From: Pontiellaceae bacterium
GTDB taxonomy: Bacteria > Verrucomicrobiota > Kiritimatiellia > Kiritimatiellales > Pontiellaceae
Direction: 5' to 3'
Length of the DNA: 40,078 nt
Assembly: GCA_016937035.1 (NCBI GenBank)
Contig: JAFGWS010000047.1
Coordinates: forward strand, 1 to 40,078
Position 1 is the first letter of the stretch, and every line of letters begins with the position of its first letter. Below the pieces are notes generated by a model that did no database searches, was not told the origin of the DNA, and saw only the letters and a list, made by a program, of their open reading frames with translations. Below are positions 8,212-15,604 of the stretch, one piece after another. Made by a program: the position numbers and the translations under genes.

Positions 8212-8464
8212 GTCTATCAGCTTTCGGCAGCCCATTTGGAGGAGTCCCTGATTTCGATGCCGGAACCCTATCCCGCACCGGCGACCGCCGCACTGCCGTC
8301 TATCGGTTTTCAAGTCCGAAGATCCTGCTGGGATAAATAACCGTCCCGATCTTTTCGAAAGAGGAAGCACTATGCGATCTGAAAAGCAAAATGACGAATT
8401 AGGCGGCCTGACCCTATCGTCTTAAGTAAGCTGTACTTTGCGGTTACCCCCGATTTTCGGACCA
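8212..8464. other. Intergenic, nothing recognised
   Basis: About 250 bp between the upstream module of nifV and a broken membrane-protein gene. No gene, repeat or strong terminator was seen. Confidence 0.4.
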
Positions 8465-8839
8465 CTAGTTTAAGTGGAATTTGCGTTCTTGAAATGATAC
8501 GAAAGGACGCATGAAAATGGGAAGAGCCAGTTTGGCTGGTTCCGATTGCAGAAACCCTCGGTAGAAATCTTGTGCTGATGGCCACAAGCCAAGTAGTAGT
8601 CCGATTAGTGCAATTTTTCTTCCTTTTGCTTTTCCTTTCCAAACGCCGATTGCTCCATAAATAAGTAACAATTGTGGAGCAATGATGCGGAACCAAACTC
8701 CAGCAATCTATGCGTTGGGTTTATCTGAAATCGAATTTTGAATAGCTGAAAAATTGATCAACGGAATGACCAGATCCAAAATTGCTCCGAGTAAAAATAC
8801 GACACAGGCTATGATCAATCTTTTAGGATACTTGTTCAT
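8465..8839 (-). pseudogene. Small membrane protein interrupted by an in-frame TAG
   Basis: One reading frame runs from MNKYPKRLIIACVVFLL to …SFQERKFHLN with a single amber codon at 8708-8710 (after SDKPNA). The frame is the same on both sides, and the second half continues with hydrophobic helices (APQLLLIYGAIGVW, IALIGLLLGLW). The layout, a first TM helix then a helical hairpin with a GVWKGKAKGRK loop, resembles small four-helix membrane proteins of unknown function. A point nonsense mutation is the simplest reading. A TTG at 8906-8908 overlapping the TGA of the upstream gene could also start translation. Confidence 0.55.
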
Positions 8840-8904
8840 ATTTTTTATTATACCAACGAATCGAATAAGACGCGCTAAACGCGCAGCGGTTACAGCGTCG
8901 ATTC

Positions 8905-9279
8905 TCAATTCGCTGGTTCAGTGTTTTTCTTTTGTTCTAATTCTCTAGTTTCTAATTCAGTGGTTACTTGGCGGATCATTTCAAAAAAAATCCAGAAGCC
9001 CATCACTCCGCACATGACGGTAGCGATTATCACGCAAATGAAGGTTTTACTGACTGCTGGGTTTTTAATCATTCCAAACACAAAGGAGAGTGGGATCGGT
9101 CCTAGGAACGCAATTGCGAGCATAACCCCGCGCATCATGCGAGCCTTGACACGCGTATCAATTAATTTTCGGTCATCCATTCGTTGGTAACGTTTTTGTT
9201 CCGAAGGCAAACGCATTAACATTGGGATGAATATCGTCAGAGCTACTCCGATGATTGCAGTTGTTTCTATTGGATCCAT
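8905..9279 (-). CDS. Hypothetical membrane protein
   Basis: 124 residues with three predicted helices: about 6-24 (AIIGVALTIFIPMLMRL), 50-70 (GVMLAIAFLGPIPLSFVFG) and 78-102 (TFICVIIATVMCGVMGFWIFF). The tail is charged and Glu/Lys-rich. No known family was recognised. It lies between modC and the interrupted membrane gene and reads in the same direction. The Shine-Dalgarno is weak. It may form a small island with the next gene, unrelated to nitrogen fixation. Confidence 0.6.
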   Translation of the reverse strand: MDPIETTAIIGVALTIFIPMLMRLPSEQKRYQRMDDRKLIDTRVKARMMRGVMLAIAFLGPIPLSFVFGMIKNPAVSKTFICVIIATVMCGVMGFWIFFEMIRQVTTELETRELEQKKNTEPAN

Positions 9280-9685
9280 ATTTTATTTCACTGGACATTT
9301 GATTAGGCAGAAACGGCATCTGCCTATCTATTTCCTTACCATGGCTTTTTCCATATGATAGGCAGACTGCATGGATCAATAGTCGATGAAAAGGAGAATG
9401 TCGGACAAAGAGCGGGCCTTATGGCCGAAGTATGCCGGAAGCCTTGTGGAATGCCGGGTTTTTGGAAAGAACGCGGAGTGGGCAACGGGATCGCATCTAT
9501 ACATTAAACATTGACGGGATTTCTACGAATGGGCGAGGTCCTATCACCGTTCGAACGCTGTTTCAGAAGCAGCGCGGTAAATGATGTCTTCCGCCTATTT
9601 CGATGCCCGCAGCTTTTCCTGCAACTTCCCGCTATCTTCGTGAGCCTCAGTGACCTCTGTGGTGAAAAATGCGTTGGAGGAATGT
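9280..9685. other. Intergenic region after modC
   Basis: About 400 bp without a convincing gene. Near 9640-9670 it contains CCTCAGTGACCTCTGTGGTG, which looks like a low-complexity intergenic repeat. No clear terminator for the mod operon was identified. Confidence 0.4.
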
Positions 9686-10783
9686 TCATGGAAGGATTCC
9701 CATGGGTTGGATTGCGCGGCTCTTGAACAGGATCCAGATTTCGGAGCCTTCTTTGAGCATCATTTCCTTTTCGGTTCCGGGGGTGATTTCTACGAACAGG
9801 GGGCCGGCGGCGGTATCGATCCCGCAAAGGGAACGGTCGGACGAGTGGGTTATGCTGCGCACCTGTCCGGGGAGCTGGTTGCGCATGGAAATGGCTTCGA
9901 TCCGATGGGGCGCGAGGGCGATCTGGTTGGCGGCGATTCCGATGCTCAGCCGCTGTCCTTCGGGGACCGAATGCAGCAGTTCCATTTCGAGACGGTGTTC
10001 ACCGGAGGGCAGGGACAGCAAGGTCACTCCACGTTCCGGATCGTGGCGGTAAACCTGGGTATCGAGCAGGTTGGTCAGGTCGGCGCCTTTCAGCTCCTTC
10101 AAGGTTTTGGGAGAGGCGACCAGCTTTTCCAGCGAACCGTTTCCGACAACCGATCCGTCGCGCATAAGCAGCAGGTTGTCGGTGAGTTGAAGGATTTCGC
10201 CGAGGTCGTGGCTGATCAGGATCGTCGGGATTTTCAGGGTACGGTGCACCTTGGCGAGGAATGGCAGGATCTGCATCTTGAGCGAGACATCCAGACCGGT
10301 GACCGGTTCATCCATCAGCAGCAGCTGGGGGTTGGACAGCAGGGTACGTCCGATCGCGATTCGTTGCTTTTCGCCGCCGGAGAGCTGTTCCGTAGAGCGA
10401 CCGATCAGATGGGCGATGTCCAGCAGCTCGACAATGTCGTCAAACCCGAACGGGCGTTTTTCGACGCGCTTCTTCATGCACTCGCCGGCGCGCAGGTTTT
10501 GTTCGACAGACCAATGGGGGAAGAGGCGAGCATCCTGGAAAACCAGTCCAATGTTTCTCCGGTGCGGCGGAACGAAGATGCCCCGGTCTGCATCGAACAG
10601 GGTCTTGCCGTTCAGCTCCATATGGCCGCCGTCCGGTTTGACTAATCCCGCGATGGCGCGGAAGAGCGTGCTCTTGCCGCAGCCCGATGGACCAAAGATG
10701 CCCAGCGCCGAGTCGAGGCAGCGCATGTTTACATCCAACAAGAAACGACCCTGTTTCAGATAGATGTCCACGTGCAGATTCAT
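9686..10783 (-). CDS. modC: Molybdate ABC transporter ATPase
   Basis: 365 residues, the ATP-hydrolysing subunit of the molybdate importer on the inner face of the membrane. Walker A GPSGCGKST at 31-39, ABC signature LSGGEKQ at 134-140, Walker B LLLMDEP at 154-160 and the switch His in LISHDLGE near residue 194. The C-terminal ~75 residues form the Mop/TOBE molybdate-binding domain usual for ModC. It overlaps modB by 4 bp (ATGA), indicating coupled translation. Confidence 0.93.
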   Translation of the reverse strand: MNLHVDIYLKQGRFLLDVNMRCLDSALGIFGPSGCGKSTLFRAIAGLVKPDGGHMELNGKTLFDADRGIFVPPHRRNIGLVFQDARLFPHWSVEQNLRAGECMKKRVEKRPFGFDDIVELLDIAHLIGRSTEQLSGGEKQRIAIGRTLLSNPQLLLMDEPVTGLDVSLKMQILPFLAKVHRTLKIPTILISHDLGEILQLTDNLLLMRDGSVVGNGSLEKLVASPKTLKELKGADLTNLLDTQVYRHDPERGVTLLSLPSGEHRLEMELLHSVPEGQRLSIGIAANQIALAPHRIEAISMRNQLPGQVRSITHSSDRSLCGIDTAAGPLFVEITPGTEKEMMLKEGSEIWILFKSRAIQPMGILP

Positions 10784-11478
10784 GCAACGCCCTCCAGTTT
10801 TCGTTTAGAGCGTCGCGTAAGCCATTCAGAAACCAGCAGGCTGGCAAAGCAGAGGATCAGCGAACAGAGCACCAGGCGCATAGCGATCGTTTCTTCGCCG
10901 GGAACCTGAAGCGCCGAATAGATGGCCAGCGGCAGGGTTTGTGTCATGCCTTCCACATTCCCGGCAAAGGTGATCGTGGCGCCGAATTCACCGAGGCTGC
11001 GGGAAAACGCCAGCAGGATTCCGGCAAGGATGCCGGGCCAGGCGAGTGGAAACGTTATCCGGAGGAATACGCGCATCGGGGGATAGCCGAGCGTACGCGC
11101 GGCTTCCTCCAAATGCTTGTCCACCAGCGAAATCGCCAAGCGAACGGAGCGGACCGCCAGCGGCAGGGCCACGATGGCCGAAGCCAGTACCGCGCCCTGC
11201 CAGGTAAAGACCAGCCGGAGACCGAACCACTCGTTGAGTGGCCGGCCAATCCATCCGTTCCGCCCGAAGAGCAGCAGGAGCAGATAGCCGGTCACTACCG
11301 GGGGAACCACCAGCGGAGCGTGGATGATGCTTTCCAGAAGCACCTTACCATGAAAGTTTTTCCGGGCGAGCAGCCATCCCAGTGCAATGGCTGGAATGGC
11401 CGTGAGCATGGCCACCCAGATGGCCACCTTGACCGAAAGCCAGATGGCCATCCATTCCGCGGGCGTCAGTTCCTTCAT
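10780..11478 (-). CDS. modB: Molybdate ABC transporter permease
   Basis: 232 residues, an integral membrane permease with about five helices. The EAA-loop motif EEAARTLGYPPMRVFLRITFPLAWPG region (about residues 141-166) contacts ModC. Length is typical for ModB. It overlaps modA and modC by 4 bp each, giving a tight modABC unit. Confidence 0.93.
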   Translation of the reverse strand: MKELTPAEWMAIWLSVKVAIWVAMLTAIPAIALGWLLARKNFHGKVLLESIIHAPLVVPPVVTGYLLLLLFGRNGWIGRPLNEWFGLRLVFTWQGAVLASAIVALPLAVRSVRLAISLVDKHLEEAARTLGYPPMRVFLRITFPLAWPGILAGILLAFSRSLGEFGATITFAGNVEGMTQTLPLAIYSALQVPGEETIAMRLVLCSLILCFASLLVSEWLTRRSKRKLEGVA

Positions 11479-12230
11479 CCTTCATCTCCTTCCGTCTTTC
11501 GGCTGGGTGGCGGCACGAAGCCATATTTTTCCCAGATCACCTTGGCGGCATCCGACTGGATGAAGGTCAGGAATCCCTTTGCGGCATCTCCGCCTTTCAG
11601 GCAGGCCGCAGGGTAGACGATCTCGGGGTGCGATCCGTCGGGGAAGATTCCAGTGATCTTGACCTTGTCCGACTGGATGGCGTCGGTTCGGTAGACGATG
11701 CCTGCGTCGACTTCACCCCGCTCGACATACATCAGCACGGTACGGACGTTGGACCCCTTCACCAGCTTTCCCTGGACCTTGTCAAGCCAGCCCAGCGATT
11801 TGAGCGACGCCTCGGCATAGGTTCCCGCCGGCACACTTTTGAAATCGCCAACGGCCAGCATGCCCTTGAGGTTTGCGGGGAAGGCTTCGTAGGTCATTGT
11901 GCTGTTTTTCGGGGTGATCAGGACCAGCGTATTCATGACGAGGTTTGTCCGGGTGTCATCGATCAGCAGTTTCTTCTCCGCCAAATAATCCATCCATTTC
12001 GTGTTGGCCGAAAGGAAGAGCTGGGCCGGGGCTCCGGCTTCGATCTGGCGTGCCAGATCGCCGGACGACGCAAAGTTGAATCTGACCTCCTCGCCGCCGG
12101 ACGCCTTGTAGCCGGCGGCCAGTTCCTTCATAACGTCGGTCGTGCTGGCGGCGGAGAAGACCATGATTTCGGCCGAGGCCCGAAGGGAAAACAAAACGAT
12201 GGCTGTCAGCTGGATGAGTATTTTTTTCAT
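11475..12230 (-). CDS. modA: Molybdate-binding periplasmic protein
   Basis: 251 residues with a signal peptide (MKKILIQLTAIVLFSLRASA, cleavage near residue 20). The mature protein opens EIMVFSAASTTDVMKELA, the ModA start in which serines of FSAAS bind molybdate. FNFASSGDLARQIEAGAPAQ and VERGEVDAGIVYRTDA are further family signatures. GGAG precedes the ATG. It is co-oriented 12 bp after the outer-membrane protein gene, so the cell appears to pair an outer-membrane and an inner-membrane step. Confidence 0.93.
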   Translation of the reverse strand: MKKILIQLTAIVLFSLRASAEIMVFSAASTTDVMKELAAGYKASGGEEVRFNFASSGDLARQIEAGAPAQLFLSANTKWMDYLAEKKLLIDDTRTNLVMNTLVLITPKNSTMTYEAFPANLKGMLAVGDFKSVPAGTYAEASLKSLGWLDKVQGKLVKGSNVRTVLMYVERGEVDAGIVYRTDAIQSDKVKITGIFPDGSHPEIVYPAACLKGGDAAKGFLTFIQSDAAKVIWEKYGFVPPPSRKTEGDEG

Positions 12231-12242
12231 GATGAGGTTCTC

Positions 12243-12911
12243 CTAGAATTTATAGCCGGCAAACACGCCATAGTTAAAGTTTTCGTTGAAATCGCCCTCC
12301 TCGGTCTTCTGGGTGTTTTCATGCATCACGAACAGCTTGAGCGACAGCCCTTTCATGGGGGAGAGCATGAGCCCGGTGCTGGCGCGGTTCCGGTAGAGAT
12401 GGACCTCGTTCAGGTTGTACATGATTTCGTCTGAGAGGAACGGCATGAGTTTCCATCCCGTGAATCCCTTCGAGGGCGTCAGGGTGAATTCCGGTCGAAC
12501 GTCGGCCAGATAGTCCGTCTTATCGGCGTCGGTATAGGTCAGCCGAAACCGCGACTTCAGATCGACCCCCAGCATCGAAACCTTGTGATTCAGATTGAGG
12601 TGGTACATTTCCTTGTCGCTCCAGACCTGCTTTGCATTGGCCGACGACATGTGGCGGAAGCCCGGTGCGATACTCCAATTTTTCGTCATGGTGTAGGTCA
12701 ACATGACGTCCGAATGGTGGTAGTAGTAGAAGTCGCCCTCGTTCTTGTAGCGCATCTGCTCGGTCATCTTGAGCGTAAGCTTGTCCAAAACCTTTCCACA
12801 AACCGATCCATCCAGCCAAATCTGGTTTTCGGAGGCATCCCACGCCTGTGATGTTGCGGCGCTCGCTATGATGGTGGTTGCCATGGCGATTCGTTTTATG
12901 TTCCATTTCAT
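12243..12911 (-). CDS. DUF2490-like outer-membrane beta-barrel protein
   Basis: 222 residues. An N-terminal signal peptide (to about residue 23, SQAWDA) is followed by alternating amphipathic strands rich in aromatic residues and ending in a terminal Phe (FAGYKF), the C-terminal signature for outer-membrane barrel insertion. Strand patterns such as NIWLDGS, LTLKMTEQMRYKNEGDF and SKFRLTYTDAD resemble DUF2490 proteins. It is 12 bp upstream of modA, so it may be a channel for molybdate or another oxyanion. That function is inferred only from position. Confidence 0.7.
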   Translation of the reverse strand: MKWNIKRIAMATTIIASAATSQAWDASENQIWLDGSVCGKVLDKLTLKMTEQMRYKNEGDFYYYHHSDVMLTYTMTKNWSIAPGFRHMSSANAKQVWSDKEMYHLNLNHKVSMLGVDLKSRFRLTYTDADKTDYLADVRPEFTLTPSKGFTGWKLMPFLSDEIMYNLNEVHLYRNRASTGLMLSPMKGLSLKLFVMHENTQKTEEGDFNENFNYGVFAGYKF

Positions 12912-12990
12912 TTTCGGTCTCCGGCTGCGTCACCCGTGGTCGGGAAGCGTTAACCTGCTTATGTTTTCGACGCCGCCGGAAGTCCGGTAG

Positions 12991-13005
12991 GCAAAATTCA
13001 ATCCA
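12991..13005 (-). promoter_or_regulatory. Weak candidate sigma-54 element before the porin-mod genes
   Basis: Minus strand TGG-N8-TTGC has correctly spaced GG and GC, but the -24 block matches only TGG of TGGCAC. No 95-bp module lies upstream. It could allow separate expression of the porin-modABC genes. Confidence 0.25.
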
Positions 13006-13009
13006 GCTC

Positions 13010-13513
13010 CTATGCAAACCGGCTGTCTGACCGGTGGGTTTGAACCATCGTTGGTTCCTTCGTCTCCAGCCAACCGCTAACGGCATCCGGCTGGTTGTCG
13101 ACGTGCTTGAAAAAGGGTTTGATATCGATCAGCGGCGATCCGTCGAGCATGTCGGCTCCGGTAAAATAAAGCCGGTTTCCGTCGACCCGTTTAACGCGCA
13201 CCGTCGAAACGCCAATGGCCGCAGGGCGGCGCGGGGAGCGCGTGGCGAAAACGCCATGCGGCTTGTCGTCCATGAACGGGGTGATCATCAGACTGAATCC
13301 CGGTTTCATTCGATGCAGGTGGAAGATGAGCATGGCGTGGGTAAATCCGTCGAGATCGACCAGTCCATCGGCATATTCGGGAAACACTTCCGCCACGCCT
13401 TCGATTTCCGCTCCTCCGACCGGCTGCACCGGAATATTATCCAGGGTTTGGTGTGGCGTTCGGATGGTTCCGATCAAGTTGAGCGTGACCGTGTTATCAT
13501 GTGCGGTATTCAT
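13010..13513 (-). CDS. TrmO/TsaA-family SAM-dependent methyltransferase
   Basis: 167 residues, starting MNTAHDNTVTLNLIGTIRTPHQ, chosen because GGAG precedes this ATG and the upstream reading frame is not family-like. Motifs include ATRSPRRPAAIGVSTVRV at about residues 96-113 and DMLDGSPLIDIKPF near residue 127, both characteristic of the TrmO (TsaA/VirR) family, which methylates t6A37 in some tRNAs. Members of this family also occur in molybdenum and nif gene neighbourhoods, where their role is unclear. It lies at the end of the nifE operon, before the porin-mod genes. Confidence 0.8.
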   Translation of the reverse strand: MNTAHDNTVTLNLIGTIRTPHQTLDNIPVQPVGGAEIEGVAEVFPEYADGLVDLDGFTHAMLIFHLHRMKPGFSLMITPFMDDKPHGVFATRSPRRPAAIGVSTVRVKRVDGNRLYFTGADMLDGSPLIDIKPFFKHVDNQPDAVSGWLETKEPTMVQTHRSDSRFA

Positions 13514-13647
13514 GCGTTTCTCCATAGCACAAGATGTACCCCCGGCGGTTTTTGCGTTTTTTGAGACATCCCTGTAGGATTGTTCGAAATCGCGTACATA
13601 AACGGCTCTGTTTTTGTTCCTTCGGTGGTCCGGTAGGATTCGTTTCA

Positions 13648-13830
13648 TTAGTTGAAACGGACCTTCTCGGTTTTCTGCACCTGGACCACGTGGCCGTCGT
13701 GCACCACGACCGTCACTTCGCCATAGTCCAGACTCTTCACATAATCCTTCACCGCCTTGACCCAGCGGCCATCGCGCGTACCGCAATACGTGCCGCCGGG
13801 ATGGGCTTCGGGTTGATTAGTCGAGTTCAT
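13648..13830 (-). CDS. YezD-like (DUF2292) small protein
   Basis: 60 residues starting MNSTNQPEAHPGGTY. The C-terminal half, KSLDYGEVTVVVHDGHVVQV followed by QKTEKVRF, matches the DUF2292/YezD family. An added N-terminal CGTRDGRW segment is unusual. It overlaps the ferredoxin gene by 14 bp, so it is co-translated with it. YezD-type peptides have no firm function; some are linked to sulfur metabolism. A longer upstream start overlapping the ferredoxin is less likely. Confidence 0.7.
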   Translation of the reverse strand: MNSTNQPEAHPGGTYCGTRDGRWVKAVKDYVKSLDYGEVTVVVHDGHVVQVQKTEKVRFN

Positions 13831-14125
13831 ACTCGCTGGTGTCCTCTCCTTCTTCAATGGCGTCGAGGATGTGGTCGAGCTTGTCCTGGGTGACATGTCC
13901 GAACCATATCCCTTCCGGATACAGGACCATGACCGGCCCCTCCGTGCAGACCTTCAGGCAACCGCATCCGGTCACTTGTGCGTCGAGGCCGCGATCGAGA
14001 ATTTCGGTTTCGAGATAGGCGAGCAGATCGCCCGCGCCCTTGGTGTTACAGACGCCCTTGGCTTCTCCCGCAACGCGATACGAGTTGCAGATGAAGAAGT
14101 GCATTTCCGGTTTTGCTATTGGCAT
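13817..14125 (-). CDS. Thioredoxin-like 2Fe-2S ferredoxin
   Basis: 102 residues with Cys13, Cys26 and the GCGCLKVC cluster (Cys54, 56 and 60). This spacing fits the thioredoxin-fold [2Fe-2S] ferredoxins of the Clostridium pasteurianum/Azotobacter type. AAGGAG precedes the ATG. It follows nifB in the same operon. Such ferredoxins are found in nif operons and may deliver electrons or clusters during FeMo-co assembly or to nitrogenase. Five cysteines are present where four are ligands. Confidence 0.88.
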   Translation of the reverse strand: MPIAKPEMHFFICNSYRVAGEAKGVCNTKGAGDLLAYLETEILDRGLDAQVTGCGCLKVCTEGPVMVLYPEGIWFGHVTQDKLDHILDAIEEGEDTSEYELD

Positions 14126-14242
14126 GTTTGGTCTCCTTATTGCCGATTGCCGATTTTTGATTTCCGATTTGTGGAACTCAGTCGGCGTTGGCCTTTCACT
14201 GTTAATTGTTCAGGTTTCAAGTTTCAAATTTCAGGTTTCACG
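14126..14242. repeat. CCGATT-family repeat in the nifB-ferredoxin gap
   Basis: Plus strand shows TTGCCGATTGCCGATT, then GATTTCCGATTTGTGGAACT, CAGTCGGCGTTGGC and repeated TTTCAAGTTTCAAA units. It closely resembles the nifN-nifB gap (15503-15604) and shares units with 16966-16999, 21382-21503 and 23556-23651. Confidence 0.75.
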
Positions 14243-15502
14243 CTACCCGCAGCCGTTCCCCGTGCCGGAACATTTGTCGCCGCACATCGTCTTGCGAATG
14301 GGCGAGCGGATTTCCTCCCCGGAATAGATCCTGAAGAGCGCCTCGTCGATCAGTCCCTCCATCACGATCACCTTGATCCCCGAGTTTTCGAGGATGCGCG
14401 TCGGCTTGGGTCCAACGCCGGATACCAACAGGGCGCGGCAGTCGGAGGTCAGACTCGCCAGCTCGGTCCAGCGTTGATCGCCGGCACCGGGGTAGGGCGT
14501 GATGCGGCTCTCGATTTCCACGAACAAGCCGTTCTGCTCCGCGTAGATCGAGAGGGATTCCGCCTCGCCGAGGTGCTGGTTGACGAGCACGCCCTCGCGC
14601 GTTGCAATCGCGACATAAGGCCGGTCCTCCTCGGGATTGATCGGCGCGTTGGCCGCATCCTGGATCATTTCGAGCGTCTCCTGCGTGGTTCCTTCGCACA
14701 GCAACCCACAGGCATCGGCCCGGCAGCGCTGACAATGGGTCATCTGAGGCAGATGGGCCCCCGCGACTTCGCGCGCGGCATGGATCATGGCGGGTGTCGG
14801 CTCCTCGATATCTTCGAACATAGTGTCTTGCACGGGGCACATCGGGATAATGTTGTGCAGGTCGGCTCCCTCGGCTTTGACGAACTCGGCAATATCGCCG
14901 ATGTGATGATCGTTCACTCCGGGAATCAGTATGGTGTTGATCTTTAGCGTCAGACCATGCGACTTGATGGACTTGATCGCCTGCACCTGACGCTTGAGCA
15001 GCAGCTCGTCGGCTTCGATGCCACGCAGAGGCTTCTTTCCGTCGCGCACCCAGGAATAGATGTTCTTGCCGATTTCCGGGTCGATGGCGTTCAAGGTGAT
15101 GGTGACGTGGCTGACTTCCAGTTCGGCAAGCTCAGCAATGTATGGGCCGAGGCCGAGTCCGTTGGTGGAGACACACAGCAGCATGTCCGGATAGCGCTTA
15201 CGGATCAGGCGCAGCGTTTCCATCGTCTCTTCCGGGTTGGCAAAGGGATCGCCCGGTCCCGCGATGCCCACGACGGAGATCGGCTTCTTCATGTCGACGA
15301 GCTGCGTGACATAATAGGCCGCCTGCCCCGGTGAAAGCAGGTTGCTCGTGACGCCCGGACGACTCTCGTTGACGCAATCATACTTGCGGTTGCAATAGCC
15401 GCACTGGATGTTGCATTTCGGCGCCACCGGAACGTGGACGCGGCCATATTTGCCCTTCACATCGGGGTTGAAACAGGGGTGTTTTGAGAGGTCCAGGGTC
15501 AT
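14243..15502 (-). CDS. nifB: NifB, FeMo-co core (NifB-co) synthase with NifX-like tail
   Basis: 419 residues. The start was set at MTLDLSKHPCFNPD, because the longer frame upstream only translates the CCGATT repeat (KSEIGNQKSEI). Radical SAM cluster ligands C30-N-I-Q-C34-G-Y-C37 (CX3CX2C), an AGPGDPFANPEET motif near residue 75 and further Cys pairs for auxiliary clusters. Residues from about 293 (VAIATREGVLVNQHLGEAE) form the NifX/NifY-like domain fused to many bacterial NifB proteins. It makes the carbide-containing 8Fe precursor passed to NifEN. It follows nifN at 102 bp. Confidence 0.95.
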   Translation of the reverse strand: MTLDLSKHPCFNPDVKGKYGRVHVPVAPKCNIQCGYCNRKYDCVNESRPGVTSNLLSPGQAAYYVTQLVDMKKPISVVGIAGPGDPFANPEETMETLRLIRKRYPDMLLCVSTNGLGLGPYIAELAELEVSHVTITLNAIDPEIGKNIYSWVRDGKKPLRGIEADELLLKRQVQAIKSIKSHGLTLKINTILIPGVNDHHIGDIAEFVKAEGADLHNIIPMCPVQDTMFEDIEEPTPAMIHAAREVAGAHLPQMTHCQRCRADACGLLCEGTTQETLEMIQDAANAPINPEEDRPYVAIATREGVLVNQHLGEAESLSIYAEQNGLFVEIESRITPYPGAGDQRWTELASLTSDCRALLVSGVGPKPTRILENSGIKVIVMEGLIDEALFRIYSGEEIRSPIRKTMCGDKCSGTGNGCG

Positions 15503-15604
15503 GGTATTTCTTATTTCCGATTTTTGATTTCCGATTTCCGATTTCCGATTTGTTGAACTCATGCGGCGTTGGCGTTTCAGGTTTCCAATTTCAAGTTTCA
15601 TATT
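15503..15604. repeat. CCGATT-family repeat in the nifN-nifB gap
   Basis: Contains TTATTTCCGATTTTTGATTT and three further TTTCCGA units, then TTGTTGAACTCATGCGGCGT and TTTCAAGTTTC, nearly the same order as in 14126-14242. The element supplies the only purine-rich sequence in front of the nifB ATG. Confidence 0.75.

Noticed and set aside
9650..10645. Open frame antisense to modC, about 331 codons
   Set aside because: modC has all ABC ATPase motifs on the other strand. This frame is composition-driven.
12912..13010. Possible riboswitch before the porin-mod genes
   Set aside because: The minus-strand GGGTGACGCAGCCGG faintly recalls a GEMM-type segment, but the required GCAAACC side and second stem are absent. 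No Moco-type fold was recognised either.
13010..13786. Longer start for the TrmO-like gene
   Set aside because: The upstream part overlaps the YezD-like gene in another frame and lacks family residues. A GGAG site fits the ATG at 13513.
14243..15601. Longer nifB start upstream
   Set aside because: The extra residues only translate the CCGATT repeat. NifB proteins begin near MTLDLSKHPC-type sequences.
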